In this document: positions 1 to 7,823 of the stretch, piece after piece
How positions within the stretch are numbered: the stretch's first letter is position 1
Layout: every line of letters starts with the position of its first letter
Source of the DNA: Dyadobacter soli
GTDB taxonomy: Bacteria; Bacteroidota; Bacteroidia; Cytophagales; Spirosomataceae
Reading direction: 5' to 3'
DNA: 64,000 nt
Assembly (NCBI RefSeq): GCF_900101885.1
Contig: NZ_FNAN01000008.1
Coordinates: forward strand, 62,001-126,000
Notes under the pieces: generated by a model
Told to the model about the DNA's origin: nothing
The model's database searches: none
The model's input: the letters and a program-made list of their open reading frames with translations, nothing else
Translations under genes and position numbers: made by a program

Positions 1-1085
1 TGAAGAAACTCGCGGCGCAAATCCAGTCACGGCAGAAGGCTTTGAAAAAGCTGCCCGAATGGTCGGCGAACGAAAAGCTGATTTTCCCGCCCGCATTGTC
101 CGTGGAACAATGCTCTTCGGAAGCCACGGCGCATTACAAAGCCGGCATCGTTTCGGGAAATGCATTGATAGACGTCACCGGCGGCATGGGTATAGACTGC
201 TATTACATGAGCCGGAGCTTCGCCGAAAGCCATTATTTCGAACAACAACCCGAAGTAGCGAGCACTGCCGCGTACAACTTCGCGCAGCTGGGCGCAACAC
301 GCATACACGTACACGCGGGAGAATCGCTCAATGCATTACAAAACGGCCTCACTGCCGACTGGCTCTACGCCGACCCGGCCCGCCGCGACGCGAACAAGGA
401 AAAAGTAGTGCGCCTCGCCGATTGTACGCCGGATGTAGCCGGAAATGCAACATTACTTTTAAATGCAGCCCCTAATATTTTAATCAAAACATCCCCCCTC
501 CTCGACATCGACCTCGCTTCGAAGGAACTGCAAAAACTGAAAGAAGTACACGTAATGGGTTACGAGCAAGAATGCAAGGAACTACTCTTCGTGCTCGACC
601 GCGAAATGCAGGACCCGAATTTTAAAATCAAAGTCCGCATTGTCGACGCAGCGGGCCAGCCCATTCACCAGCTCGATTTCGACCGGGAGGAAGAGCGCAA
701 TGCATTGGTAAGTTATTCCAAACCGCTGGGCCATTTGTATGAACCACACGCCGCCGTACTGAAAGCGGGCGCATTCAAAACACTTTGTGCACGGTATAAT
801 ATGCAGAAACTGGCCATTCACAGCCAGTTATACACGTCGGAAGAATGGATAAGCGATTTTCCGGGACGCAGTTTTAAGGTCGCAGCCGTTTGCAAGCCCG
901 ATATCCGTGAGATTTCACAGCACATTCCCGGTGATAAGGCGAACATTACCACCCGCAATTTTCCAGCGAAGCCCGAAGAATTAAGGAAGAAGTGGAAATT
1001 AAAAGATGGTGGCGACCATTACCTGTTCGCCACCACCCTTGCCGATCAATCCAAAGTCGTGATCGTTTGCGTGAAACCTATTTGA
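1..1085 (+). CDS. THUMP-like class I SAM-dependent methyltransferase (5' end missing)
   Basis: The reading frame is open from the left edge (first full codon at 3), so the start lies outside the window and at least 360 residues are visible. The first TTG, at 42, is unlikely to be the true start. A Rossmann glycine motif (IDVTGGMGID) and a downstream DPARRD motif fit SAM binding and the catalytic loop of a nucleic-acid methyltransferase. The C-terminal third resembles the ferredoxin-like plus THUMP-like arrangement of the Bacteroidota family typified by PG_1098. The substrate is probably RNA, but this is inferred from the THUMP resemblance only. It converges on the next gene and their 3' ends overlap by 8 bases. 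Confidence 0.8.
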   Translation, partial: KKLAAQIQSRQKALKKLPEWSANEKLIFPPALSVEQCSSEATAHYKAGIVSGNALIDVTGGMGIDCYYMSRSFAESHYFEQQPEVASTAAYNFAQLGATRIHVHAGESLNALQNGLTADWLYADPARRDANKEKVVRLADCTPDVAGNATLLLNAAPNILIKTSPLLDIDLASKELQKLKEVHVMGYEQECKELLFVLDREMQDPNFKIKVRIVDAAGQPIHQLDFDREEERNALVSYSKPLGHLYEPHAAVLKAGAFKTLCARYNMQKLAIHSQLYTSEEWISDFPGRSFKVAAVCKPDIREISQHIPGDKANITTRNFPAKPEELRKKWKLKDGGDHYLFATTLADQSKVVIVCVKPI

Positions 1086-1434
1086 GGTAGGTTTCTTCGT
1101 AGATTTTCTCGTTAAAGCCGAGCGTCAGCGCTTTACCGGTTTCGTCTTCTACTACCGGGCGTTTAATGGCCGTCGGGTTCGATGAGAGCAGTTTTGCAGC
1201 GGATTTTGCGTCGGTAACCTTTGCTTTTTCTTCGTCGCTGAGCTCCTTCCAGGTGGTGGAGGCTTTGTTCAAAACCTTGTCCCAGGGGAACTCGCTGAAC
1301 CAGCTGCTTACTTTCTCCGGGCTGATGCCGTCTTTTCTGTAATCGTAAAACTGGTACGCCACCTTGTTTTTGTCGAGCCAGGTGCGGGCTTTTTTAATGG
1401 TATCGCAATTCGGGATTCCGTAAAGGGTCAACAT
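1078..1434 (-). CDS. ArsC/Spx-family (YffB-like) thioredoxin-fold protein
   Basis: The 118-residue protein has the length and fold signature of the ArsC/Spx/YffB family. It opens with a short beta strand, then GIPNCDTIKKA with a single cysteine at position 10, followed by a helix (ARTWLDKNKVAY) and FYDYRKDG. The conserved cis-proline region appears as KRPVVEDETG near residue 95. Classical arsenate reductases and Spx proteins share this fold. There is no CxxC, which argues against a canonical redox-switched Spx. The true substrate cannot be read from sequence and no arsenic-resistance neighbours are present. It is convergent with the methyltransferase. Confidence 0.8.
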   Translation of the reverse strand: MLTLYGIPNCDTIKKARTWLDKNKVAYQFYDYRKDGISPEKVSSWFSEFPWDKVLNKASTTWKELSDEEKAKVTDAKSAAKLLSSNPTAIKRPVVEDETGKALTLGFNEKIYEETYLK

Positions 1435-1459
1435 AAAAATTTACTCTGAAAATGACTGT

Positions 1460-2860
1460 TTATATTTCGCTGGTTGCGGGAACTTCCACCACCTTGTCCG
1501 AATTGTGCATTTTCTCATCATCGAGCTCGCCTTCCCAACGGGCGATAACGGCCGTTGCAAGGCAGTTACCGGTCACATTCACCGACGTGCGGGCCATGTC
1601 CATCAGTTCGTCGATCCCCATGATCAGCAATACAGGCCATTCGGGCATTCCAAAGTTAGCGATCGCACCCAACAATATCACCAAAGTAGCCCGCGGGATA
1701 CCGGCCACGCCTTTGCTGGTGAGCATTAATAACAATACCATCGTAAACTGCTGCCCGATCGACATTTCGGTGCCGGTTGCCTGCGCTACGAACACGGTCG
1801 CGAGTGCGAGGTACAACGTGGAACCGTCGAGGTTGAAACTATAACCCGTTGGCATTACAAAAGATACGATCTGGCGTGGCACGCCGAATTTCTCCATTTT
1901 CTCCATCGCCTTGGGCAATGCGGATTCCGAACTGGTAGTCGCGAATGCGATGGAAACCGGCTCGAAAATGGCTTTCGCGAATTTGATCACCGGAATCCGG
2001 GCGATCATCGCCACCGGTACAAATACGATGAGAATAAAGACGACCAGCGCACAATACAGCGTAGCGAGCAGCAATGCAAGGTTTTTCAATACATCGATAC
2101 CCATATGGCCGACGGTTTCGGCAATCGCAGCCCCCACGCCGATCGGCGCGAAATACATGATGATTTTGGTAAACTTAAACATTACCTCGGCCAGCAGCTC
2201 CACGCCATGCACGAACTTCTCTTTTTTCGCCGACGGCAGTAATGCAAGGCTAATGCCGAAAAGCACGCTGAAAACCACGATTTGCAGCACTTCACCGTGG
2301 TAAATGGATTTGGCGACGTTCTCGGGGAATGAATGCAGCACGATTTCCTGCCAGGTTTGCTGGTTCACTTTCGGCAAGGTAGCATTCAAACTCTCCGGCG
2401 GCACGATGCCCACACCCGGCTTGAACCAGTTGGCAAACACCAGCCCGATGACCAATGCGAACGTGGTAACGACTTCGAAATATAGTAACGATTTCCAGCC
2501 CATCCGGCCGACTTGTTTCAGGTCGGAATGGCCCGCGATACCGGTTACGAGCGTCGCAAAAAGCAGCGGCGCGATCACCGTTTTGATCATTTGGAGGAAT
2601 ATCTGCCGCAGGAAATGCAGCTCGGTGCCCATTTTTGGAAAATCATAACCAATCTCCGTCCCGACGAGCATCGAAATGAGGATTGAAGTGGTAAGGTTCC
2701 TTTTCAGGACCGCGTACACGATCAGGCTCGCCAGCGCCAGCCAGCGGAGGCCAATGAGCACACTATCAGATAACGGCAGGATGTCGTAAGCACTTAAAAC
2801 GGAGGCTATCGCGGCAATGGTGACCAGCACGATATTGATAATCGTAATCTTGCTCTTCAT
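1460..2860 (-). CDS. Dicarboxylate/amino acid:cation symporter (DAACS family)
   Basis: This 466-residue polytopic inner-membrane protein has the hallmarks of the glutamate/aspartate/C4-dicarboxylate family (GltP, DctA, GltPh). The serine-rich re-entrant hairpin is seen as FATTSSESALPKAMEK. It is followed by the substrate and cation-binding segment GYSFNLDGSTLYLALA and a second hairpin region with SKGVAGIPRA. Eight transmembrane segments are expected. It should import acidic amino acids or C4-dicarboxylates with Na+ or H+; the exact substrate is not resolvable. The C-terminus ends in a charged tail (DDEKMHNSDKVVEVPATSEI). It stands alone, with a 443-base divergent spacer separating it from the universal stress gene. 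Confidence 0.92.
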   Translation of the reverse strand: MKSKITIINIVLVTIAAIASVLSAYDILPLSDSVLIGLRWLALASLIVYAVLKRNLTTSILISMLVGTEIGYDFPKMGTELHFLRQIFLQMIKTVIAPLLFATLVTGIAGHSDLKQVGRMGWKSLLYFEVVTTFALVIGLVFANWFKPGVGIVPPESLNATLPKVNQQTWQEIVLHSFPENVAKSIYHGEVLQIVVFSVLFGISLALLPSAKKEKFVHGVELLAEVMFKFTKIIMYFAPIGVGAAIAETVGHMGIDVLKNLALLLATLYCALVVFILIVFVPVAMIARIPVIKFAKAIFEPVSIAFATTSSESALPKAMEKMEKFGVPRQIVSFVMPTGYSFNLDGSTLYLALATVFVAQATGTEMSIGQQFTMVLLLMLTSKGVAGIPRATLVILLGAIANFGMPEWPVLLIMGIDELMDMARTSVNVTGNCLATAVIARWEGELDDEKMHNSDKVVEVPATSEI

Positions 2861-3303
2861 ACAGGGAATTTGGTATCCTTAATTAGTTTGTAATGGTAAA
2901 CTTATAAAAAATCAAATTAATGATTGTCAATGCAACAAATGGATTTAAGTCAAAATACAGAATTTAATCCAAGTATCAGACAACCGGAATGAATGTTTAT
3001 ACTAAATGAAAGAGGAATTATAAAATAAACAATCGTTTACCTTAAAACAGCAAATGTATTGGACAAATACAAATAATAATGAGCGCCGAGGCAGGAGTTC
3101 GGCTTGAAAATCGTGAATTCGTGCCCAATTTGGCATAAAAATTGACAACAGCAAGATTACGCATACATTAAATTCTTTTCCAAACCGGCCTATGTGCCTT
3201 TTCCGACCGCCAAAACTGGTAAAAGATGACCAAAGTCCTTGATTCGGGTTCCTAAAATCGATATGTTAGGACTATCCATACCCAAAACATAACTCAACCC
3301 AAC
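2861..3303. other. AT-rich divergent intergenic spacer
   Basis: This 443-base spacer separates two divergent genes. It is visibly more AT-rich than its flanks and carries no convincing reading frame, tRNA or strong hairpin. It presumably holds the promoter of the symporter on the minus strand, for which I could not fix a good site, and that of the stress protein on the plus strand (listed separately). Confidence 0.6.
3239..3269 (+). promoter_or_regulatory. Candidate Bacteroidota promoter for the uspA gene
   Basis: TTG at 3239-3241 is followed after 20 bases by TATGTTAG at 3262-3269, one mismatch from the Bacteroidota -7 consensus TAnnTTTG. Spacing fits the usual 19-21. A start site about 30 bases before the ATG would follow. 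Confidence 0.4.
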
Positions 3304-4155
3304 ATGAGAAGTATCCTGATTGCCATTGATTTTTCTGAAAATGCCGAGCGCGCATTGGCCGCCGCTAAACTGATCGCCGAAAAAGAGGCGACCGAACTCC
3401 TGATCCTACACGCGTACCAACCCTATATAGCCGATGTAAATGTGACTTCCGGCAATGTGATGCCCGGCATCGGCGGCACCGACTTTCTGACGATGACCAC
3501 CGAACTGGAAGAAGAATTCAAGAAACGGCTCGACGAATACGCCGCGACCCTGACGTCGGAAGGTTACAATGCAAAGGCAATATGGGCAGTCGGCAGTGTG
3601 CAATCGGCCATTGAAGAGGCTATCAACGACCACGTGCCGGATATGATCGTGATCGGACGCACCGGTACAGGCGGCTTCCTCGACAAACTCATCGGCAGTT
3701 CGGCCACGCAAATCGCGCTCAACTCACCGTGCCCGGTATTGGTGGTACCACCGCAAACCGAGCCGACGAAATTCAAGAAAGTGGTGTACGCGACGCAGTT
3801 CGAATACGAAGAGAACAACATCCTGCGCGAGGTATTTGTGCTGATGAACCACCTCAGCGCGGACCTTACGCTGCTGAAAATCAACTCGGACACACAGCCC
3901 GACATTCAGCCTGATAACCAGTACATTGCCGATATCAAGTCACATTTCACGATCCGCGACGGCCAGATCGTGATCCGGGAATCGAAACACGTGCTCGACG
4001 GGATCGAGGATTATTGCGACGAAGTACGGGCAGATCTGCTGATCATGTCGACCCGCGAACGCTCGTTTATTGAAGAATATCTGATCAATCCGAGCATTAC
4101 CCGTAAGCTCGTAGTGGATACGCATGTACCTTTGCTGGTGTTTCACCTCAAATAA
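3304..4155 (+). CDS. Tandem-domain universal stress protein (UspA family)
   Basis: The 283-residue protein consists of two Usp domains in tandem, roughly residues 1-145 and 150-283. Domain 1 begins RSILIAIDFSENAE and ends with the nucleotide-binding signature G-2x-G-9x-G(S/T) (GRTGTGGFLDKLIGSSATQ) and CPVLVVPP, so it should bind ATP. Domain 2 keeps the fold (STRERSFIEEY ... THVPLLVFHLK) but lacks the glycine-rich loop, so it is probably not a nucleotide binder. Such proteins are cytoplasmic and linked to stress or energy limitation. CorA starts 8 bases downstream, so the two are probably co-transcribed. Confidence 0.93.
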   Translation: MRSILIAIDFSENAERALAAAKLIAEKEATELLILHAYQPYIADVNVTSGNVMPGIGGTDFLTMTTELEEEFKKRLDEYAATLTSEGYNAKAIWAVGSVQSAIEEAINDHVPDMIVIGRTGTGGFLDKLIGSSATQIALNSPCPVLVVPPQTEPTKFKKVVYATQFEYEENNILREVFVLMNHLSADLTLLKINSDTQPDIQPDNQYIADIKSHFTIRDGQIVIRESKHVLDGIEDYCDEVRADLLIMSTRERSFIEEYLINPSITRKLVVDTHVPLLVFHLK

Positions 4156-4163
4156 CAAACGGT

Positions 4164-5309
4164 TTGAACGGAACGGAAAGCGATAAACCTGCTGAGGGCG
4201 CCTCACCGCATGGCGGCGCAGTCAAAAACGGCGGCAGAAAATCCAAAAAGTATCGTAAGCGTGGCCTGCTCACTTCGCCGGGCACGCTTACCTATATCGG
4301 TCCGGAGGTTGGCCTGAAAACCAAAATCCGCCGCATTCGCTACAACGAGCATTCTTTTAAGGAAGAGAATGTGAAATCGCTCGACGAATGCCGCCCCGAG
4401 CCCGAAGGACAAAACCTCATTACCTGGCTCAATGTGGATGGTATTCACGAAATCCCCTTGATCGAAAAGCTCGGCAAGTTCTACCACTTGCACCCGCTGC
4501 TGCTGGAAGACGTCGTGAATACGGAGCATAAGCCAAAGCTCGAATTGTACGACACCGGGCATTTGTTTCTGACCCTGAAAATGCTCCACGTCGATTCCGA
4601 ATCGCCGATCAGCATTTCCGCCGAGCATGTGAGTTTTGTCTTGGGCAAAAATTATGTGCTGTCGTTCCAGGAAGAGCTCACTTCCGACATTTTCACGTCA
4701 GTCGAAAACCGGCTCGAAGCTTCCGTAGGCAAAACCCGCCGCAACGGGCCCGATTACCTGCTTTTTGCGTTGATGGACGTGGTGGTCGACAACTATTTCA
4801 TTGTTCTGGAAAAGCTCGGCGACGCCCTCGACGCAACCGAAGACCAGGTGATCCGCGGCGTACAGGAGCTTTCGCTCAAAGACATGTACGCATTGAAACG
4901 CGAGCTCACACTCGCCCGCAGGCAGATCTGGCCGCTCCGCGACATGGTGAACCAGCTGATCCGGGAGGACAATATGCGGATCAGCAAGGATGTAATCCCC
5001 TACTACCGGGATCTTTACGACCACATTATGCAGGTTCTCGACACCATCGACTCCTACCGCGAACTCGTGGCTAGTTTGGTGGACGTGCATTTGTCGACCA
5101 TCAGCAACCGTATGAACCAGGTGATGAAAACGCTGACGATCTTTTCGGCCGTTTTCATGCCGCTGACGTTTATAGTGGGCGTTTACGGGATGAATTTCGA
5201 GTTTATGCCCGAGCTCAAAGAGCCTTATGGCTACTACTATGTGTGGGGATTGATGGTCGCGGTTACGGTGGGGATGATATTTTATTTCAAATCTAAAAAA
5301 TGGATGTAG
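4164..5309 (+). CDS. corA: CorA-family magnesium/divalent cation transporter
   Basis: This is a 381-residue CorA-type channel. It has a large N-terminal cytoplasmic domain with a predicted long helix (residues about 230-320), then two C-terminal transmembrane helices. The first helix ends in the diagnostic YGMNF motif (GMN at 342-344), followed by the periplasmic loop EFMPELKEPYGYYYVWG. The C-terminus is the expected basic tail (FKSKKWM). The family transports Mg2+, and sometimes Co2+ or Zn2+, as a pentamer. The start is taken as the TTG at 4164 because no in-frame ATG or GTG precedes the conserved region. The first 35 residues are basic, glycine-rich and poorly conserved in character. It lies 8 bases after the stress protein gene. 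Confidence 0.93.
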   Translation: MNGTESDKPAEGASPHGGAVKNGGRKSKKYRKRGLLTSPGTLTYIGPEVGLKTKIRRIRYNEHSFKEENVKSLDECRPEPEGQNLITWLNVDGIHEIPLIEKLGKFYHLHPLLLEDVVNTEHKPKLELYDTGHLFLTLKMLHVDSESPISISAEHVSFVLGKNYVLSFQEELTSDIFTSVENRLEASVGKTRRNGPDYLLFALMDVVVDNYFIVLEKLGDALDATEDQVIRGVQELSLKDMYALKRELTLARRQIWPLRDMVNQLIREDNMRISKDVIPYYRDLYDHIMQVLDTIDSYRELVASLVDVHLSTISNRMNQVMKTLTIFSAVFMPLTFIVGVYGMNFEFMPELKEPYGYYYVWGLMVAVTVGMIFYFKSKKWM

Positions 5310-5314
5310 ATTGA

Positions 5315-5322
5315 TAACTTTG
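5315..5322 (+). promoter_or_regulatory. -7 element (TAACTTTG) upstream of murF-alr
   Basis: TAACTTTG matches the TAnnTTTG consensus exactly and ends 23 bases before the ATG at 5346. No good TTG is seen at the -33 position, so only the -7 element is claimed. Confidence 0.45.
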
Positions 5323-5345
5323 TGCTCTGATTAACGAGCATTGGA

Positions 5346-7820
5346 ATGAGTCTTACCGTCAATACATCCCCTGTGGTTACCACACAGGCACAGTATATCC
5401 TGACCGACAGCCGGCAGGTTTCCTTCCCCGGACAAAGTATCTTTTTTGCCATCAAAGGCGAGCGCCACGACGGCCACCGCTTCCTGCCGGAGCTTTACGA
5501 GGCGGGCGTGCGGGAGTTTGTGGTAGAAGAAGCCGCATTCACCGGCGAGCTGCGCGAAACCGCAGCAGCCTGGGACGATGCGCAAATCTGGGTGGCAGCG
5601 TCGAGTATCCGTGCATTGCAGCAACTGGTGGCTTCCAAACGGAAGCAGTTCGACATTCCGGTGGTGGGTATTGCGGGAAGTAATGGTAAAACCATTGTAA
5701 AAGAATGGCTCGTGCAACTGCTGTCGCCCGGGCGCAGCATTGTAGCGAGCCCCAAAAGCTACAATTCGCAGATCGGCGTGCCGCTTTCGGTTTGGAATTT
5801 GAGTAAGGAGCATTCGCTGGCGATTTTCGAGGCGGGTATTTCCAAAGCACATGAAATGGAATACCTGCAACCGGTCATGCAGCCTACCATCGGCATTTTC
5901 ACCAATATCGGCCCGGCGCATGACGATGGTTTCCGCAGCCGCAAGCAGAAGATCACCGAAAAACTCCGCCTTTTTACCAAAGTCAAAAAACTCATTTACC
6001 GGAAAGATTACCACGAGATCGACGAGGAAATCAGCCTCATTCTGAAACCGGTGAATGCATTCCTGGAAACGCTCAGCTGGGGAAGCAACTACTCCGGCTC
6101 GCACGTGCAGGTGGCCTATACTCCGCAAAAAGACAAAACCGTAATTTCTCTCACCGGAAAACTTGGTAACCATACTTTCGAAACCGGCTTCCGCGACGAC
6201 GCTTCACTCGAAAACCTTACGCATTGCATTGTTTTTCTCCTCGATTTCGGCCTCGAACCGGCTGTAATTCAAGAAAGGGTATTATTGCTCAAACCGGTTT
6301 CCATGCGTTTAGAACTCAAAGAGGGCATTAATAACTCGTACATCATCGACGATGCTTATAATAACGATTTGCAAGGCCTCTCGATGGCGTTGAACTTCCT
6401 CGCGCAACAGGAGCAGCGCCACCGCAAGACCGTCATTCTCTCGGACGTCCTCCAAACCGGGCAGACGCCGCTTGAACTTTACAAAATGGTTTCCCGACTG
6501 CTGAGCGAAAAAAGCGTCGACAGGTTAATTGGTATAGGAAAACAAATCAGCAGCCAGGCATCGCTGTTCGACATTCCGGAACAGGAGTTTTACGACGATA
6601 CCGACTCTTTCCTCAAAACATTCGCATTCAACACCCTCGCGGACACGCTCGTGCTCGTGAAAGGCGCGCGGCCTTTTTCGTTCGAACAGATCGTTCACCG
6701 CATTCAGCAAAAGGCGCATAGTACCGTACTCGAAATCAACCTCGACGCATTGGTACATAACCTCAACTATTACCGCGCACGCGCCGGGCAAGGCACGAAG
6801 ATCATGGCGATGGTGAAAGCATTCGCCTATGGCAGCGGGAGCTCGGAAGTGGCCGCACTGCTGCAATACCACCGCGTCGATTACCTGGGAGTAGCCTACA
6901 CCGACGAGGGCGTCATGCTCCGCCAAAGCGGCATTACCTTGCCCATTATGGTCATGAATGCGACCTTACCTACCTTCGACCTGCTGTGGCAATACAAGCT
7001 GGAACCCGAAATTTACAGCCGCCGCATCCTCACCGACTGGGTCGAGTACATCATCCGCAAAGGCGAACCGGCCAACACGCCCTCCGTACATTTGAAGCTT
7101 GATACGGGCATGCATCGCCTCGGTTTCGTGAAAGACGACTACGAATGGCTGGTTGAACAACTTCGTAAAAATCCGGCATTGAAGGTAGCAAGCATATTCT
7201 CGCATTTGGTGGGCGCGGACGAAGGCGTGCATAATGAGTTTTCGAGAAAGCAATATGCGCAGTTTATGGATGGTGCCGGGCTTATCGAGAAGACTTTGGG
7301 ATACAAAACCATCAAGCATATCCTCAACTCCGCCGGCATCGTGCGTTTCCCCGAATACCGCCTCGATATGGTGCGGCTAGGTATCGGGCTTTACGGCGTG
7401 GAAGCTACCGGGCAGGACCAGCGAGCATTGCAATCCGTCGGCACATTGAAAACCATTGTTTCACAGATCAAGTACCTGACCTCCGGTGAAACGGTGGGAT
7501 ATAGCCGCAAGGGCATTGTGGACCACGATTCGGCCATCGCGACGCTGGCAATCGGCTACGCGGACGGCTACGATCGCGGGTTGGGCAATGGCGTGGGGAA
7601 AGTTTGGGTGAATGGCACATTATGCCCTACTATCGGCAATATCTGCATGGATATGACCATGATCGACGTCACGCATGCGCAATTGGATGAAGGGGATGAA
7701 GTGATCGTTTTCGGAAAGGAAGTTCCTATTACGGAACTCGCGAAAACCATCAACACCATCCCCTACGAGATCCTGACGGGCATCGGCGACCGCGTCAAGC
7801 GTGTATTTTTTAAAGACTAA
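5346..7820 (+). CDS. Bifunctional MurF ligase / alanine racemase
   Basis: The 824-residue protein is a fusion. Residues 1 to about 455 are a Mur ligase (UDP-N-acetylmuramoyl-tripeptide:D-Ala-D-Ala ligase) with the ATP loop GIAGSNGKT (lysine 115). Residues about 460-824 are a fold-type III alanine racemase with the PLP lysine at 491 (MVKAFAYGSG) and the conserved ATLAIGYADGYDRG segment. It makes D-alanine and also adds D-Ala-D-Ala to the peptidoglycan precursor in the cytoplasm. The fusion is known across Bacteroidota, where it couples both ends of the D-alanine branch; no separate alr is in the window. In the racemase motif, FAYGSG replaces the commoner NAYGHG. It converges on ppk, with only 3 bases between stop codons. 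Confidence 0.95.
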   Translation: MSLTVNTSPVVTTQAQYILTDSRQVSFPGQSIFFAIKGERHDGHRFLPELYEAGVREFVVEEAAFTGELRETAAAWDDAQIWVAASSIRALQQLVASKRKQFDIPVVGIAGSNGKTIVKEWLVQLLSPGRSIVASPKSYNSQIGVPLSVWNLSKEHSLAIFEAGISKAHEMEYLQPVMQPTIGIFTNIGPAHDDGFRSRKQKITEKLRLFTKVKKLIYRKDYHEIDEEISLILKPVNAFLETLSWGSNYSGSHVQVAYTPQKDKTVISLTGKLGNHTFETGFRDDASLENLTHCIVFLLDFGLEPAVIQERVLLLKPVSMRLELKEGINNSYIIDDAYNNDLQGLSMALNFLAQQEQRHRKTVILSDVLQTGQTPLELYKMVSRLLSEKSVDRLIGIGKQISSQASLFDIPEQEFYDDTDSFLKTFAFNTLADTLVLVKGARPFSFEQIVHRIQQKAHSTVLEINLDALVHNLNYYRARAGQGTKIMAMVKAFAYGSGSSEVAALLQYHRVDYLGVAYTDEGVMLRQSGITLPIMVMNATLPTFDLLWQYKLEPEIYSRRILTDWVEYIIRKGEPANTPSVHLKLDTGMHRLGFVKDDYEWLVEQLRKNPALKVASIFSHLVGADEGVHNEFSRKQYAQFMDGAGLIEKTLGYKTIKHILNSAGIVRFPEYRLDMVRLGIGLYGVEATGQDQRALQSVGTLKTIVSQIKYLTSGETVGYSRKGIVDHDSAIATLAIGYADGYDRGLGNGVGKVWVNGTLCPTIGNICMDMTMIDVTHAQLDEGDEVIVFGKEVPITELAKTINTIPYEILTGIGDRVKRVFFKD

Positions 7821-7823
7821 GCC

